Below, piece after piece: positions 1 through 6,773 of a DNA stretch of 9,983 nucleotides. The stretch is from contig JAAERC010000964.1 in assembly GCA_024230695.1 (NCBI GenBank), forward strand, positions 1 to 9,983. The letters are read 5' to 3'. Position 1 is the stretch's first letter. Each line of letters opens with the position of its first letter. The translations under genes and the position numbers were made by a program. This DNA comes from Candidatus Zixiibacteriota bacterium (lineage in GTDB: Bacteria; Zixibacteria; MSB-5A5; GN15; PGXB01). The notes below the pieces were generated by a model. It was not told the DNA's origin. It saw nothing but the letters and a program-made list of their open reading frames with translations, and made no database searches.

Positions 1-1180
1 TAAACTGATAACCAACATATGAATCATACTGCGCGTAATTGTCAGCTTTGTCCAATCCTCTTTCCATCGATAGGTAATGATTTGTCTTTAATGCATTTTT
101 TGCCTTGCGCAGTTCCTTTTCGGTGAAACCGTTTTTCTTGATATCAACAAGGATCTCATTTATTGCGGCTTCGGTGTCGGTAAGATTTTCAGGATCAAGA
201 GTGGCAAATGAGAACAACATGCCCTCATACTTATTTGTATAGAAACTGTAGTTGGCAGAATAAACCAATCCCAATTCATTCTGAAGCTTTTTCCAGAAGC
301 GGCTTGATTCACCGCTACCAAGAATATTGGCCATCAGATCGAGAGGAAATTGATCCGGACTTTCGACCATTGGGCCGATTGTTGACATCATCAGATATGC
401 CTGGTTAACATCTTTTTCAATCCTTATCTCAGCAACTTCATCTCTTTTGGGTGGTTTGGCGTAATTATCTTTGGCATCCCAACCACTTGAAAAATCGGCA
501 AAATTCTCTTTTACTTTTTGCAGTGCCTCTTTGGCATCAAAATCACCAACGATGACCATCGTCATATTATTTGGTGCATAGTAACGTTTGTAATAGGCAT
601 ACACCGAATCACGAGGAACATTGGCAACTCTTTCTTTTGTTCCCAAAACAGAAAGAGCATAAGGGTGATCACCATAAAGAGTTTTCAGCGATGACCAATA
701 TGCTTTGCTCGATGGATTATCTTCGGAGATATTTATCTCTTCTAATACTGCTTGTCTTTCGGCATCCATCATGTCTTTCGGGAAATTAGAGCGGAAAAGC
801 ATATCAGCATGGATTTTAAGAGCAAAATCAATATTTTCTTTGGGAAGCGAGATAACAAAATCGGTCCAGTTGGCCGATGTATATCCATTGAAATAGGCTC
901 CGTGTGCTTTCATAGCATCGCCCAGCTCCTCGCCAGTCATCTCTTCAGTACCGCGAAATAGAATCAGATGTTCCAAAAGATGTGTAGCGCCATGAAAAAA
1001 TGGGGTTTCATTTTTGGCGCCGACTTTAACAGTAGTTGAAATGTTTACCTGCGGGACCTGATGATTCTCCAGAATCATAACCTTCAGGCCATTGCTGAGT
1101 TTTGTTATCTGCCAGTCTGCCGTAAGGCCTGATGAGGTTAACAGCAAAAACAGGCCGATCACGATAATCAAAGATCGCAT
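1..1180 (-). CDS. M16 family zinc metallopeptidase, secreted (partial, C-terminus beyond the window)
   Basis: Reading the minus strand from ATG at 1180 gives 393 uninterrupted codons running off the left edge. Residues 1-21 form a signal peptide (MRS, then a hydrophobic stretch, then a Ser/Gly/Thr/Ala cleavage region) with no lipobox Cys, so the product is probably periplasmic. The inverted zinc motif HxxEH is present as HLLEH (H67, E70, H71), followed by F75 and GT at 77-78 as is usual in M16. The third zinc ligand is expected 77 residues after the second His, which is E148 in the segment VLEEI. The N-terminal M16 domain covers about 25-170. The second, non-catalytic M16_C-type domain begins near 185, with the SSRFWKKLQNELGL segment near 290. 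The ribosome binding site AGGAG lies just upstream (about 1188-1192). Likely role: processing or degradation of peptides in the cell envelope. The substrate cannot be told. It could be a single (about 420 aa) or tandem (about 900 aa) M16 protein, because the end is missing. It is transcribed divergently from the dehydrogenase. Confidence 0.93.
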   Translation of the reverse strand, partial: MRSLIIVIGLFLLLTSSGLTADWQITKLSNGLKVMILENHQVPQVNISTTVKVGAKNETPFFHGATHLLEHLILFRGTEEMTGEELGDAMKAHGAYFNGYTSANWTDFVISLPKENIDFALKIHADMLFRSNFPKDMMDAERQAVLEEINISEDNPSSKAYWSSLKTLYGDHPYALSVLGTKERVANVPRDSVYAYYKRYYAPNNMTMVIVGDFDAKEALQKVKENFADFSSGWDAKDNYAKPPKRDEVAEIRIEKDVNQAYLMMSTIGPMVESPDQFPLDLMANILGSGESSRFWKKLQNELGLVYSANYSFYTNKYEGMLFSFATLDPENLTDTEAAINEILVDIKKNGFTEKELRKAKNALKTNHYLSMERGLDKADNYAQYDSYVGYQF

Positions 1181-1250
1181 AGAGTTACTCCTCTTAATAT
1201 TTATATATTTATTTTGTTCTCTTTCTCAGAGAATAAGCTATATCTTTTAA

Positions 1251-1264
1251 AATTGAGCGCAATT
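1251..1264. repeat. Inverted repeat AATTG-N4-CAATT between divergent genes
   Basis: Two perfect 5-bp arms flank AGCG. The site lies about 70 bp upstream of the M16 start, where a minus-strand promoter would be expected. A second, 11-bp palindrome TTCTC-A-GAGAA lies at 1223-1233. Both are short and the region is AT-rich, so a role as operator is only a possibility. Confidence 0.25.
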
Positions 1265-1448
1265 GTTTTTGTCTCTCCATATCTCTATTAATCTACGTAA
1301 ATGATTGGATATTGTTTAAAATCTTTAATTTTTTAATATAGTCATAAGGAATAGGCGATGTTTTACGATTTAGGGGAACAATTTATGGAAAATCAGTATT
1401 AAAATTATTATTATAATTATTCGGTATTCTAATTGGGAGTAAAGAATA

Positions 1449-1463
1449 ATGAGGATAAGATGA
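1449..1463 (+). other. Four-codon upstream ORF (Met-Arg-Ile-Arg) overlapping the dehydrogenase start
   Basis: ATG AGG ATA AGA TGA follows GGGAG (1435-1439) by 9 nt, a workable ribosome-binding distance. Its TGA stop overlaps the ATG of the dehydrogenase in an ATGA arrangement. All three sense codons after Met (AGG, ATA, AGA) are of kinds rare in many bacteria. It may be a coupling or attenuating minigene, or a coincidence caused by the purine-rich ribosome binding site of the main gene (GAGG at 1451-1454). Confidence 0.3.
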
Positions 1464-2818
1464 AAGCGATAAACCCGGCAACAGATGAATTAATAAAAGA
1501 TTATGATGAACACTCACCTGAAGATGTCAAAAAGATAATTACGGATATGCAGGATGAGTATCTTAATTGGAAAACAACCTCGTTTAATTTTCGTTCAAAG
1601 TTGATGTATAAAACGGCCGATGTTTTGCGACAAAATATCAATAAGTACGCCGAGATAATTACTATTGAGATGGGCAAACCTATCAACGAATCACGAGCCG
1701 AAATTGAAAAATGTGCCTGGGTGTGTGACTATTATGCAGAAAATGCCGAAAAATTCTTGGCCGATGAAATTATTGAATCGGATGCAGGAAAAAGTTTTGT
1801 TGCTTTTGAACCGATTGGACCGATCCTGGCGGTAATGCCCTGGAATTTCCCATTCTGGCAAGTGTTTCGATTTGCCGCTCCGGCTCTGATGGCCGGTAAC
1901 GTTGGTTTACTGAAACATGCCTCAAATGTTCCCGGTTCGGCACTGGCGATTGAGGAAGTTTTTGCTGAAGCCGGATTTCCCAAAAACGCTTTTCGGACAT
2001 TGATGATATCATCCAAACTTGTTGAGAATGTCATCAAAGATGACCGGGTAATGGCCGTCACCTTAACCGGTAGTGAGTGGGCCGGACAGGCGGTGGCATC
2101 AACCGCCGGACATGAACTTAAAAAGACAGTACTCGAACTTGGCGGTTCAGACGCTTTTATAGTCCTTGATGATGCCGATTTGCCATCATGTGTCGCGACC
2201 TCTGCTAAATCACGGATGCTTAATGCCGGGCAAAGTTGTATTGCGGCCAAACGGTTTATTGTTGTCGAATCACTTGTCAAACAGTTTGAAAAACAGCAGG
2301 CCGAAATAATGCGCAATATGAAAGTCGGCGACCCACTTGATGATTCAACCCAGGTCGGTTCAATGGCTCGATTGGATCTATTGGAAGAACTTGATGATCA
2401 GGTACAAAAATCTATTAAATTAGGCGCACGGCTTTTATGTGGCGGCAAAAAAACCGACGGCCCCGGCGCTTTTTATCTTCCGACGGTGCTAACCGATGTT
2501 AAAAAAGGGATGCCGGTTTACGACGAGGAAACATTCGGCCCGGTCTCGGCGATTATTCCTGTTAAAGACAATGATGAAGCTATCAAAGTCGCCAATGATT
2601 CGCGGTTTGGTTTGGGTGGATCATTATGGTCAACCGATCTTAAAAAAGCGGAAGCGGCGGCTCGCAAGGTCGAAAGCGGAGCGATCTTTATTAACGGGAT
2701 GACAAAATCTGATCCACGTCTGCCGTTTGGCGGAATAAAAAAATCCGGGTATGGCAGGGAATTGTCGCACTATGGTATTAAGGAATTTGTTAATATTAAA
2801 ACTATCTGGATCGCATAA
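1460..2818 (+). CDS. Aldehyde dehydrogenase, YneI/Sad-like (probable NAD(P)-dependent succinate-semialdehyde dehydrogenase)
   Basis: This 452-residue protein has the full length of the short succinate-semialdehyde dehydrogenase branch (about 455 aa). It would oxidise succinate semialdehyde, or a similar aldehyde, to the acid with NAD(P)+ in the cytoplasm. Visible landmarks are INPAT at 4-8, typical of this branch; PWNFPFW at 127-133 with oxyanion-hole N129; K152 in the cofactor site; TGS at 203-205 of the Rossmann loop; general base E226 in ELGGSD; catalytic C260 in NAGQSC; EETFGP at 356-361 for the nicotinamide ribose; and LPFGG at 421-425. A TTG at 1433 would add nine residues. I prefer ATG 1460 because GAGG sits 5 nt upstream and the family normally begins at the INPAT segment. 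No operon partner is obvious, since the M16 gene is divergent and the next gene has its own strong promoter. Substrate specificity is inferred from family resemblance only, and other short aldehydes remain possible. Confidence 0.9.
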   Translation: MKAINPATDELIKDYDEHSPEDVKKIITDMQDEYLNWKTTSFNFRSKLMYKTADVLRQNINKYAEIITIEMGKPINESRAEIEKCAWVCDYYAENAEKFLADEIIESDAGKSFVAFEPIGPILAVMPWNFPFWQVFRFAAPALMAGNVGLLKHASNVPGSALAIEEVFAEAGFPKNAFRTLMISSKLVENVIKDDRVMAVTLTGSEWAGQAVASTAGHELKKTVLELGGSDAFIVLDDADLPSCVATSAKSRMLNAGQSCIAAKRFIVVESLVKQFEKQQAEIMRNMKVGDPLDDSTQVGSMARLDLLEELDDQVQKSIKLGARLLCGGKKTDGPGAFYLPTVLTDVKKGMPVYDEETFGPVSAIIPVKDNDEAIKVANDSRFGLGGSLWSTDLKKAEAAARKVESGAIFINGMTKSDPRLPFGGIKKSGYGRELSHYGIKEFVNIKTIWIA

Positions 2819-2845
2819 AATCGTCTGTAAATATTGTTTGTGACC

Positions 2846-2874
2846 TTGACATCGGATTACCACAAAGCTATAAT
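2846..2874 (+). promoter_or_regulatory. Consensus sigma70-type promoter for the SAM methyltransferase
   Basis: TTGACA (2846-2851), a 17-bp spacer and TATAAT (2869-2874) match both consensus hexamers exactly at the ideal spacing. Transcription would start near 2881, giving a leader of about 60 nt. The -10 box is also the left arm of an inverted repeat TATAAT-N5-ATTATA (2869-2885), which a repressor could use. Confidence 0.8.
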
Positions 2875-2941
2875 TATTGATTATAAGAGAACTTATTGTT
2901 CCCTATTATTTATTTTATAGTAAATTAAACGGGAGAATTAA

Positions 2942-3772
2942 TTGACAATCGAATCATTCGAACCCCAAATAACCAATCTAAAATCTCAATTGCCGACTTA
3001 CAATCAGATGAAATCGGAAGTTTATAAGGATTGGATCGGCGAACTCCGTGAGGGAAATAAGTTCAATCGGAAACAATGGGAGCATATTTATATCCTTCAG
3101 GCTCTTCGTGAAAATAATCTACTTCGCGACGGTGTCAGTGGCCTGGGGTTTGGTGTCGGTGATGAATCACTTCCGGCGGTGATGGCCAAAAATGGATGTT
3201 CGGTGCTTGCGACCGAAATTAATATTGAAAAACCAAATGAAGACGGATGGGTAAAGGGGAAAAATGTTGATGAACAACTGGCCGCGCTCAATAAACTAGG
3301 GATCTGCGAAAAAGACAAATTTAAGAATTTGGTTTCGTTTCGCGATGTTGATATGAATCATGTTCCGTCTGATCTGAACGATTTTGATTTCACCTGGTCT
3401 AGTTGCGCCCTCGAACATCTTGGAACGATGAAACACGGCGAAGATTTTATCTTTAATAGTCTCAAATGCCTTAAACCGGGCGGTTTGGCCGTTCATACGA
3501 CAGAATTTACCCTGGCCAAAAGCAAAACAGTCGATCATGGATTCACGGTATTTTACAGAGAAAAAGACATTATCTCGCTGGCCAAGCGTCTACAAAATGA
3601 AGGACACGAAATAAGTCTAAATTTTTTCAAAGGGCGAAGTTTTGCCGATTGGAACATCGACTTCGCACCATATCGGGATAAGAAACATATTAAGCTTATT
3701 ATATCGAAACAGTGGAAACTGTTACTGGTCACCTCGATAGGTCTATTAATAAGAAAGAGCTCATTGAGCTGA
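2942..3772 (+). CDS. Class I SAM-dependent methyltransferase, unknown substrate
   Basis: The 276-residue product carries the class I methyltransferase core. The glycine-rich SAM loop GLGFGVGDES is at 67-76, and the acidic residue ending strand 2 is E92 (ATEI). A D-x-D segment (D136, D138) is in the next loop. FDFTWSS at 148-154, followed by EHLG at 158-161, is the strand-4 region, and LKPGG is at 177-181. This is the Methyltransf_11-like arrangement. The C-terminal TSIGLLIRK (264-272) resembles the tails of methyltransferases met in surface-polysaccharide clusters, but no such cluster is here, so the substrate is open. The start is TTG at 2942, chosen because GGGAG (2931-2935) lies 6 nt upstream; the next in-frame ATG (residue 23, at 3008) has no comparable site. 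The gene appears to be its own transcription unit with a consensus promoter, implying strong or tightly repressed expression. Confidence 0.8.
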   Translation: MTIESFEPQITNLKSQLPTYNQMKSEVYKDWIGELREGNKFNRKQWEHIYILQALRENNLLRDGVSGLGFGVGDESLPAVMAKNGCSVLATEINIEKPNEDGWVKGKNVDEQLAALNKLGICEKDKFKNLVSFRDVDMNHVPSDLNDFDFTWSSCALEHLGTMKHGEDFIFNSLKCLKPGGLAVHTTEFTLAKSKTVDHGFTVFYREKDIISLAKRLQNEGHEISLNFFKGRSFADWNIDFAPYRDKKHIKLIISKQWKLLLVTSIGLLIRKSSLS

Positions 3773-3784
3773 TTGACTTTTTTT
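3754..3784 (+). terminator. Weak intrinsic terminator overlapping the methyltransferase stop
   Basis: AGCTC-ATT-GAGCT (3758-3770) forms a 5-bp hairpin that overlaps the stop codon. It is followed after 7 nt by a run of seven T (3778-3784). Outer AAAG/CTTT pairing (3754-3757 with 3777-3780) could extend it with a bulge. The short stem and the gap before the T-run make it a weak candidate. Confidence 0.3.
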
Positions 3785-3828
3785 ATAATATCATCTGAGT
3801 TTCAATATAATCTTGAGGAAAATGATAG

Positions 3829-3856
3829 TTGTTACGTAATTACATTTAATTAAAAT
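3829..3856 (+). promoter_or_regulatory. Possible promoter for the cupin gene
   Basis: TTGTTA (3829-3834), a 16-bp spacer and TAAAAT (3851-3856) match the consensus at 4/6 and 5/6. Predicted start is near 3863, leaving a 24-nt leader that contains the GGAG ribosome binding site. The surrounding DNA is AT-rich, so chance matches are common. Confidence 0.4.
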
Positions 3857-3886
3857 ACTGAAATTAAAAAATAAATTGGAGTTTTC

Positions 3887-4237
3887 ATGAGCGAAGAAAA
3901 GAATGAAAAAAAATCAGGGGCACTGGAACCGGCAAAAGTTCATAAGCTTGAAAAACTGGTAAGTTATTCCGACGGTTCGGTAGTCAGTCGCACTATCGCC
4001 AAAACAAAAACAGCAACTGTGACATTATTTGCATTTGATAAGGATCAGGCCTTAAGCGAACATTCGGCACCGTTTGACGCGATGGTCCAGGTTCTTGATG
4101 GTGAAGTGGAACTAGTTATTGGCGGGGAATCGATTATCACCAAAGCAGGCGAAACAGTTGTTATGCCGGCAAATATTCCTCATGGTGTCAACGCGGTCCA
4201 GCAATTTAAGATGCTTCTGACCATGCTTAGGGAATAA
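3887..4237 (+). CDS. Small single-domain cupin protein
   Basis: The 116-residue protein has a charged, lysine-rich N-terminus (1-22) and one cupin beta-barrel (about 40-115). Cupin motif 1 is represented by EHSAPFDAMVQVLDGEV at 58-74 and motif 2 by PANIPHGV at 94-101. H59 and H99 are the likely metal ligands. The second His of the classical HxH is A61, and the usual Glu position is also changed (D64 is nearby), so metal binding may be partial or absent. This HSAPFDA form is a familiar subgroup of small bacterial cupins without an assigned reaction. They could be small-molecule binding, isomerase or dioxygenase-like proteins. GGAG (3878-3881) lies 5 nt before the ATG. The gene ends just before a strong terminator and seems to be monocistronic. 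Its function is unknown. Confidence 0.88.
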   Translation: MSEEKNEKKSGALEPAKVHKLEKLVSYSDGSVVSRTIAKTKTATVTLFAFDKDQALSEHSAPFDAMVQVLDGEVELVIGGESIITKAGETVVMPANIPHGVNAVQQFKMLLTMLRE

Positions 4238-4252
4238 AATATTATAGATTAT

Positions 4253-4290
4253 AAAATAGCGGGTGTTTTCGACACCCGCTATTTTTTTGT
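4253..4290 (+). terminator. Strong Rho-independent terminator after the cupin gene
   Basis: A perfect stem of at least 12 bp pairs 4255-4266 with 4272-4283. Its core is AGCGGGTGT/ACACCCGCT, closed by the 5-nt loop TTTCG. Seven T follow on the plus strand (4282-4288) and four A precede it. It separates the cupin unit from the pgsA operon. Confidence 0.93.
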
Positions 4291-4414
4291 TATTCCTCCC
4301 ACTCAATACCATGAAAAGTGGCACAATCAGGGGGTAAAGCAAGGAAAATCATTTATAGTAATAATAAATTCAAGAAAATAAGAGAAATTCCTTAAAAATT
4401 GGTCTTTTTACTAA

Positions 4415-4443
4415 TTGACTATCTTAAACTTAGGTTGTAAATT
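4415..4443 (+). promoter_or_regulatory. Promoter of the pgsA operon, very close to the start codon
   Basis: TTGACT (4415-4420), a 17-bp spacer and TAAATT (4438-4443) match the consensus at 5/6 and 4/6. The -10 box ends 11 nt before the pgsA ATG, so transcription would begin about 4-6 nt upstream of it. No ribosome binding site is visible before pgsA, which agrees with a leaderless or near-leaderless mRNA. Confidence 0.55.
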
Positions 4444-4454
4444 CACCTCTGATT

Positions 4455-5042
4455 ATGAATATACCGAACACATTATCACTTTCTCGAATAGTGATGGCGC
4501 CGATTTTTGTGATACTTTTTCAGTTTGAAAATCCGTATAGCCGAATCGCCGCCTTTGTAATATTTGGTCTGGCCTCGCTGTCAGATTCCGCCGATGGTCA
4601 TATTGCCCGCAAGTACGGGATGGTCACCGGGCTGGGGAAATTTCTTGATCCTCTGGCAGACAAAATTCTGGTAACAACCGCTTTTATAACGCTGGTTGCG
4701 CTTGACTGTGCACAAGCATGGATGGTTGCATTAATTGTTGCTCGTGAATTTTATATTACAGGTTTAAGATCGCTGTTGTCTAATAAAGGAACCGTTCTGG
4801 CGGCATCACGTATCGCCAAAACCAAAACCGGGGTTCAGATGGTAAGCATCACCTTTATTCTTCTGTTAATTACGCTTGATTCTTTTTCTGAGCTTTATCA
4901 ATTTCCTGAACCGGGATTTCTTCTATTCGATCGTTACCTTGTTTATAATATTTTGATTGGACTTTCAACGCTTATCACGGTGTACTCCGGGATCGACTAC
5001 ACAGTAAAATATTATCCAATCTTAAAAGAAATTTTTGAGTAA
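4455..5042 (+). CDS. pgsA: CDP-diacylglycerol--glycerol-3-phosphate 3-phosphatidyltransferase
   Basis: PgsA is an inner-membrane enzyme that joins glycerol-3-phosphate to CDP-diacylglycerol, giving phosphatidylglycerol phosphate and CMP. The 195-residue protein shows the complete CDP-alcohol phosphotransferase signature D-x2-DG-x2-AR-x8-G-x3-D-x3-D. Its four metal/catalytic Asp are D44, D47, D65 and D69, with G48, A51, R52 and G61 in place. Several hydrophobic membrane segments are evident (about 12-22, 31-42, 71-83, 88-105, 127-141 and 160-180). The start NIPNTLSLSRI is the normal family N-terminus, so ATG 4455 is secure although no Shine-Dalgarno sequence precedes it. It is the first gene of a run with pgpA (1-nt gap), whose product takes the next step. 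Length and motifs agree with PgsA rather than phosphatidylserine synthase or cardiolipin synthase. Confidence 0.95.
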   Translation: MNIPNTLSLSRIVMAPIFVILFQFENPYSRIAAFVIFGLASLSDSADGHIARKYGMVTGLGKFLDPLADKILVTTAFITLVALDCAQAWMVALIVAREFYITGLRSLLSNKGTVLAASRIAKTKTGVQMVSITFILLLITLDSFSELYQFPEPGFLLFDRYLVYNILIGLSTLITVYSGIDYTVKYYPILKEIFE

Positions 5043-5043
5043 A

Positions 5044-5505
5044 ATGGATAATCTTATTAAGTTCCTTGCCTCTGGATTTTATTCCAGTTATGGGAAAAAA
5101 ATCCCTATCCCAGGCACACGAGGGACTGTTCCGATATGGTTGATCGCTTTTTTTCTTATCAAAGGAAACCAGCCAGTAACAATCGGACTGGCGATTATTA
5201 TTACTATCCTTTCGATATATCTATCCGGTAAGGCCGAAAAGTTTTGGGGACACGATGCCGGAAGAATTGTTATCGATGAATGGGCCGGGATGATGATAAC
5301 TCTGATTCTGGTGCCATACTCACTTATAAATTACATCGCCGCGTTTATATTTTTTAGAATAACCGATGTTATCAAAATTCCGCCGGCTCGGAACGCCGAA
5401 AAACTTCCGGGTGGATGGGGTATCACTATTGATGATGTTGTCGCCGGGATTCAGGCGAACATTTTGACTCATATATTCGTATATATTATGAATAATTATG
5501 TGTAG
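5044..5505 (+). CDS. pgpA: Phosphatidylglycerophosphatase A
   Basis: PgpA removes the phosphate from phosphatidylglycerol phosphate to yield phosphatidylglycerol at the inner membrane. The 153-residue protein keeps the family landmarks. PGTRGT is at 23-28 (the PGT-x-G loop), HDAGRIVIDEWAG spans 70-82 with D71, D78 and E79, and FRITDVIK spans 104-111 with D108 and K111. GG at 123-124 is followed by D130-D131 and AG at 134-135. Hydrophobic segments at about 31-39, 46-60, 83-104 and 140-150 are consistent with a multi-pass membrane protein. ATG 5044 begins one base after the pgsA stop. A TTG at 5035 would overlap pgsA and add only three residues. Only a weak GAG precedes the ATG, so translation is probably coupled to pgsA, which fits the consecutive reactions of the two products. 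Confidence 0.93.
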   Translation: MDNLIKFLASGFYSSYGKKIPIPGTRGTVPIWLIAFFLIKGNQPVTIGLAIIITILSIYLSGKAEKFWGHDAGRIVIDEWAGMMITLILVPYSLINYIAAFIFFRITDVIKIPPARNAEKLPGGWGITIDDVVAGIQANILTHIFVYIMNNYV

Positions 5506-5531
5506 GGACTTTTTAGATTTTTGGGATTAAT

Positions 5532-6773
5532 ATGGATGTTGAACTAATAAGTATTGGCGATGAAATAATATCGGGGCATACGGTTGATACCAATTCTGCT
5601 TACTCCGCGCCCAGACTTGCCGAAATCGGGTTATCGGTCACATATAAAACAGCCGTCGGTGATGATCTGAAGCGAATGGAGGAGGTCATCAAACGGGCGC
5701 TGGTACGAACCGATGTTGTTATTGCTACCGGAGGTTTGGGGCCAACCGATGATGATATTACCAAACGGGTTATCTGCAAGGTTTTTAGACGCAAACTTAT
5801 TTTCCATGAAGAAGTTTTAGAAGATTTAAAGAAACGGTTTGAGGCGCGTGGTTTTAAGATGCCGTCGATAAATCAAAACCAGGCATTGCTTCCCCAGGGA
5901 GCAACATTTTTACCTAACAAAACCGGCTCGGCAGTTGGTATTTTAATTAATGAGGATAATAAAATATTTGTCTCGATGCCGGGAGTTCCGCGTGAGATGA
6001 AAGTGATGTTGACTGAAGAACTTATCCCTTACTTGAAAACAAGAGTAGAAAAAGCGGCTATTCATGTTATAAAATTACGAACCACCGGTATATTTGAATC
6101 GGCTCTCGCAGAAAAAATCACTCCATTTATTAAAATCCCTGATAATATTAAATTTGCCTATCTACCGGCATATCACGGTGTTGATCTACGAATTATCTCA
6201 ACAGGAAAAGACGATAATGAAGCAACTGAATCAGCTGAAAAACTTGCGAATCAAATTCGTGAGCTGGTTGGGAAATATATTTATACCGAAGGTGATGATC
6301 CACTTGAGACAGTTATTGGAAAGCTATTGATCAAACGAAACGAAAAACTGGCAATTGCCGAATCATGCACCGCCGGACTTCTCGCCGGGCAAATTGCATC
6401 GACTCCCGGTTCATCGGCTTACTTTGATAGAGGTGTGGTCACCTATTCCAATGAATCAAAGATCGAACTTCTTGATGTGCCAAAAGAAATTATTGAAAAA
6501 CATGGTGCTGTTTCAAAAGAAACTGTCGAAATCATGGCAACCAGTATCAGAGATAAAGCTAAAGCCGATTATGGAATTTCGATAACCGGAATCGCCGGAC
6601 CGGATGGCGGGACCGATGAAAAACCGGTAGGAACAGTGTTTATTGCGATAGCAACGGCTGATGGTGTTAAATCAAAAAAATATTTACTGACCAATGACCG
6701 TGAAATAAACAGATCGCGGTCGGTCTATGCCGCTCTGGGTTTACTTCGTAAGGAAATTCTGGAGCTTGACTGA
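5532..6773 (+). CDS. cinA: CinA family protein (competence/damage-inducible protein; NMN deamidase / ADP-ribose pyrophosphatase type)
   Basis: The 413-residue protein has the full two-domain architecture. An N-terminal MoaB/Mog-like domain (about 1-170) contains SIGDEIISG at 7-15 and TGGLGPTDDD at 66-75; this family hydrolyses ADP-ribose. A linker region follows (about 170-255). The C-terminal PncC-type domain (about 260-410) contains ESCTAG at 277-282 with catalytic S278, VVTYSNESK at 302-310, VSKETVEIMA at 327-336 and TGIAGPDGGT at 352-361; this family deamidates nicotinamide mononucleotide in NAD salvage. All key motifs look intact. GGGA (5523-5526) lies 5 nt before the ATG. The gene follows pgpA by 26 bp and overlaps thpR by one base (TGATG). 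Many bacteria carry cinA in a pgsA-cinA-recA neighbourhood, hence the competence name. A direct competence role here is not shown. Confidence 0.95.
   Translation: MDVELISIGDEIISGHTVDTNSAYSAPRLAEIGLSVTYKTAVGDDLKRMEEVIKRALVRTDVVIATGGLGPTDDDITKRVICKVFRRKLIFHEEVLEDLKKRFEARGFKMPSINQNQALLPQGATFLPNKTGSAVGILINEDNKIFVSMPGVPREMKVMLTEELIPYLKTRVEKAAIHVIKLRTTGIFESALAEKITPFIKIPDNIKFAYLPAYHGVDLRIISTGKDDNEATESAEKLANQIRELVGKYIYTEGDDPLETVIGKLLIKRNEKLAIAESCTAGLLAGQIASTPGSSAYFDRGVVTYSNESKIELLDVPKEIIEKHGAVSKETVEIMATSIRDKAKADYGISITGIAGPDGGTDEKPVGTVFIAIATADGVKSKKYLLTNDREINRSRSVYAALGLLRKEILELD

Noticed and set aside
571..961. Short plus-strand frames (571-789, 705-896, 752-961) within the first kilobase
   Set aside because: They lie antisense to the continuous M16 peptidase frame, which runs without a stop from 1180 to the window edge.
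1337..1417. TATAGT (1337-1342) and TATAAT (1412-1417) as dehydrogenase promoters
   Set aside because: Neither has a good -35 partner at 16-18 bp (only TTTAAA for the first). The stretch is so AT-rich that isolated -10 matches carry little weight.
1732..2316. 194-codon open frame on the minus strand inside the dehydrogenase gene
   Set aside because: It is fully antisense to a gene with intact catalytic motifs, its protein is Ser/Ala-rich with no recognisable motif, and it has no convincing ribosome binding site.
3831..3842. Overlapping palindromes TTACGTAA and GTAATTAC before the cupin gene
   Set aside because: Eight-base palindromes of this composition are expected by chance in AT-rich DNA. 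They fall inside the spacer of the possible cupin promoter but have no second copy nearby.
4310..4336. Tiny ORF (ATG to TAA, 8 codons) between the cupin terminator and the pgsA promoter
   Set aside because: It has no ribosome binding site, lies after a strong terminator and is far too short to support. The rest of 4291-4414 shows nothing definite.
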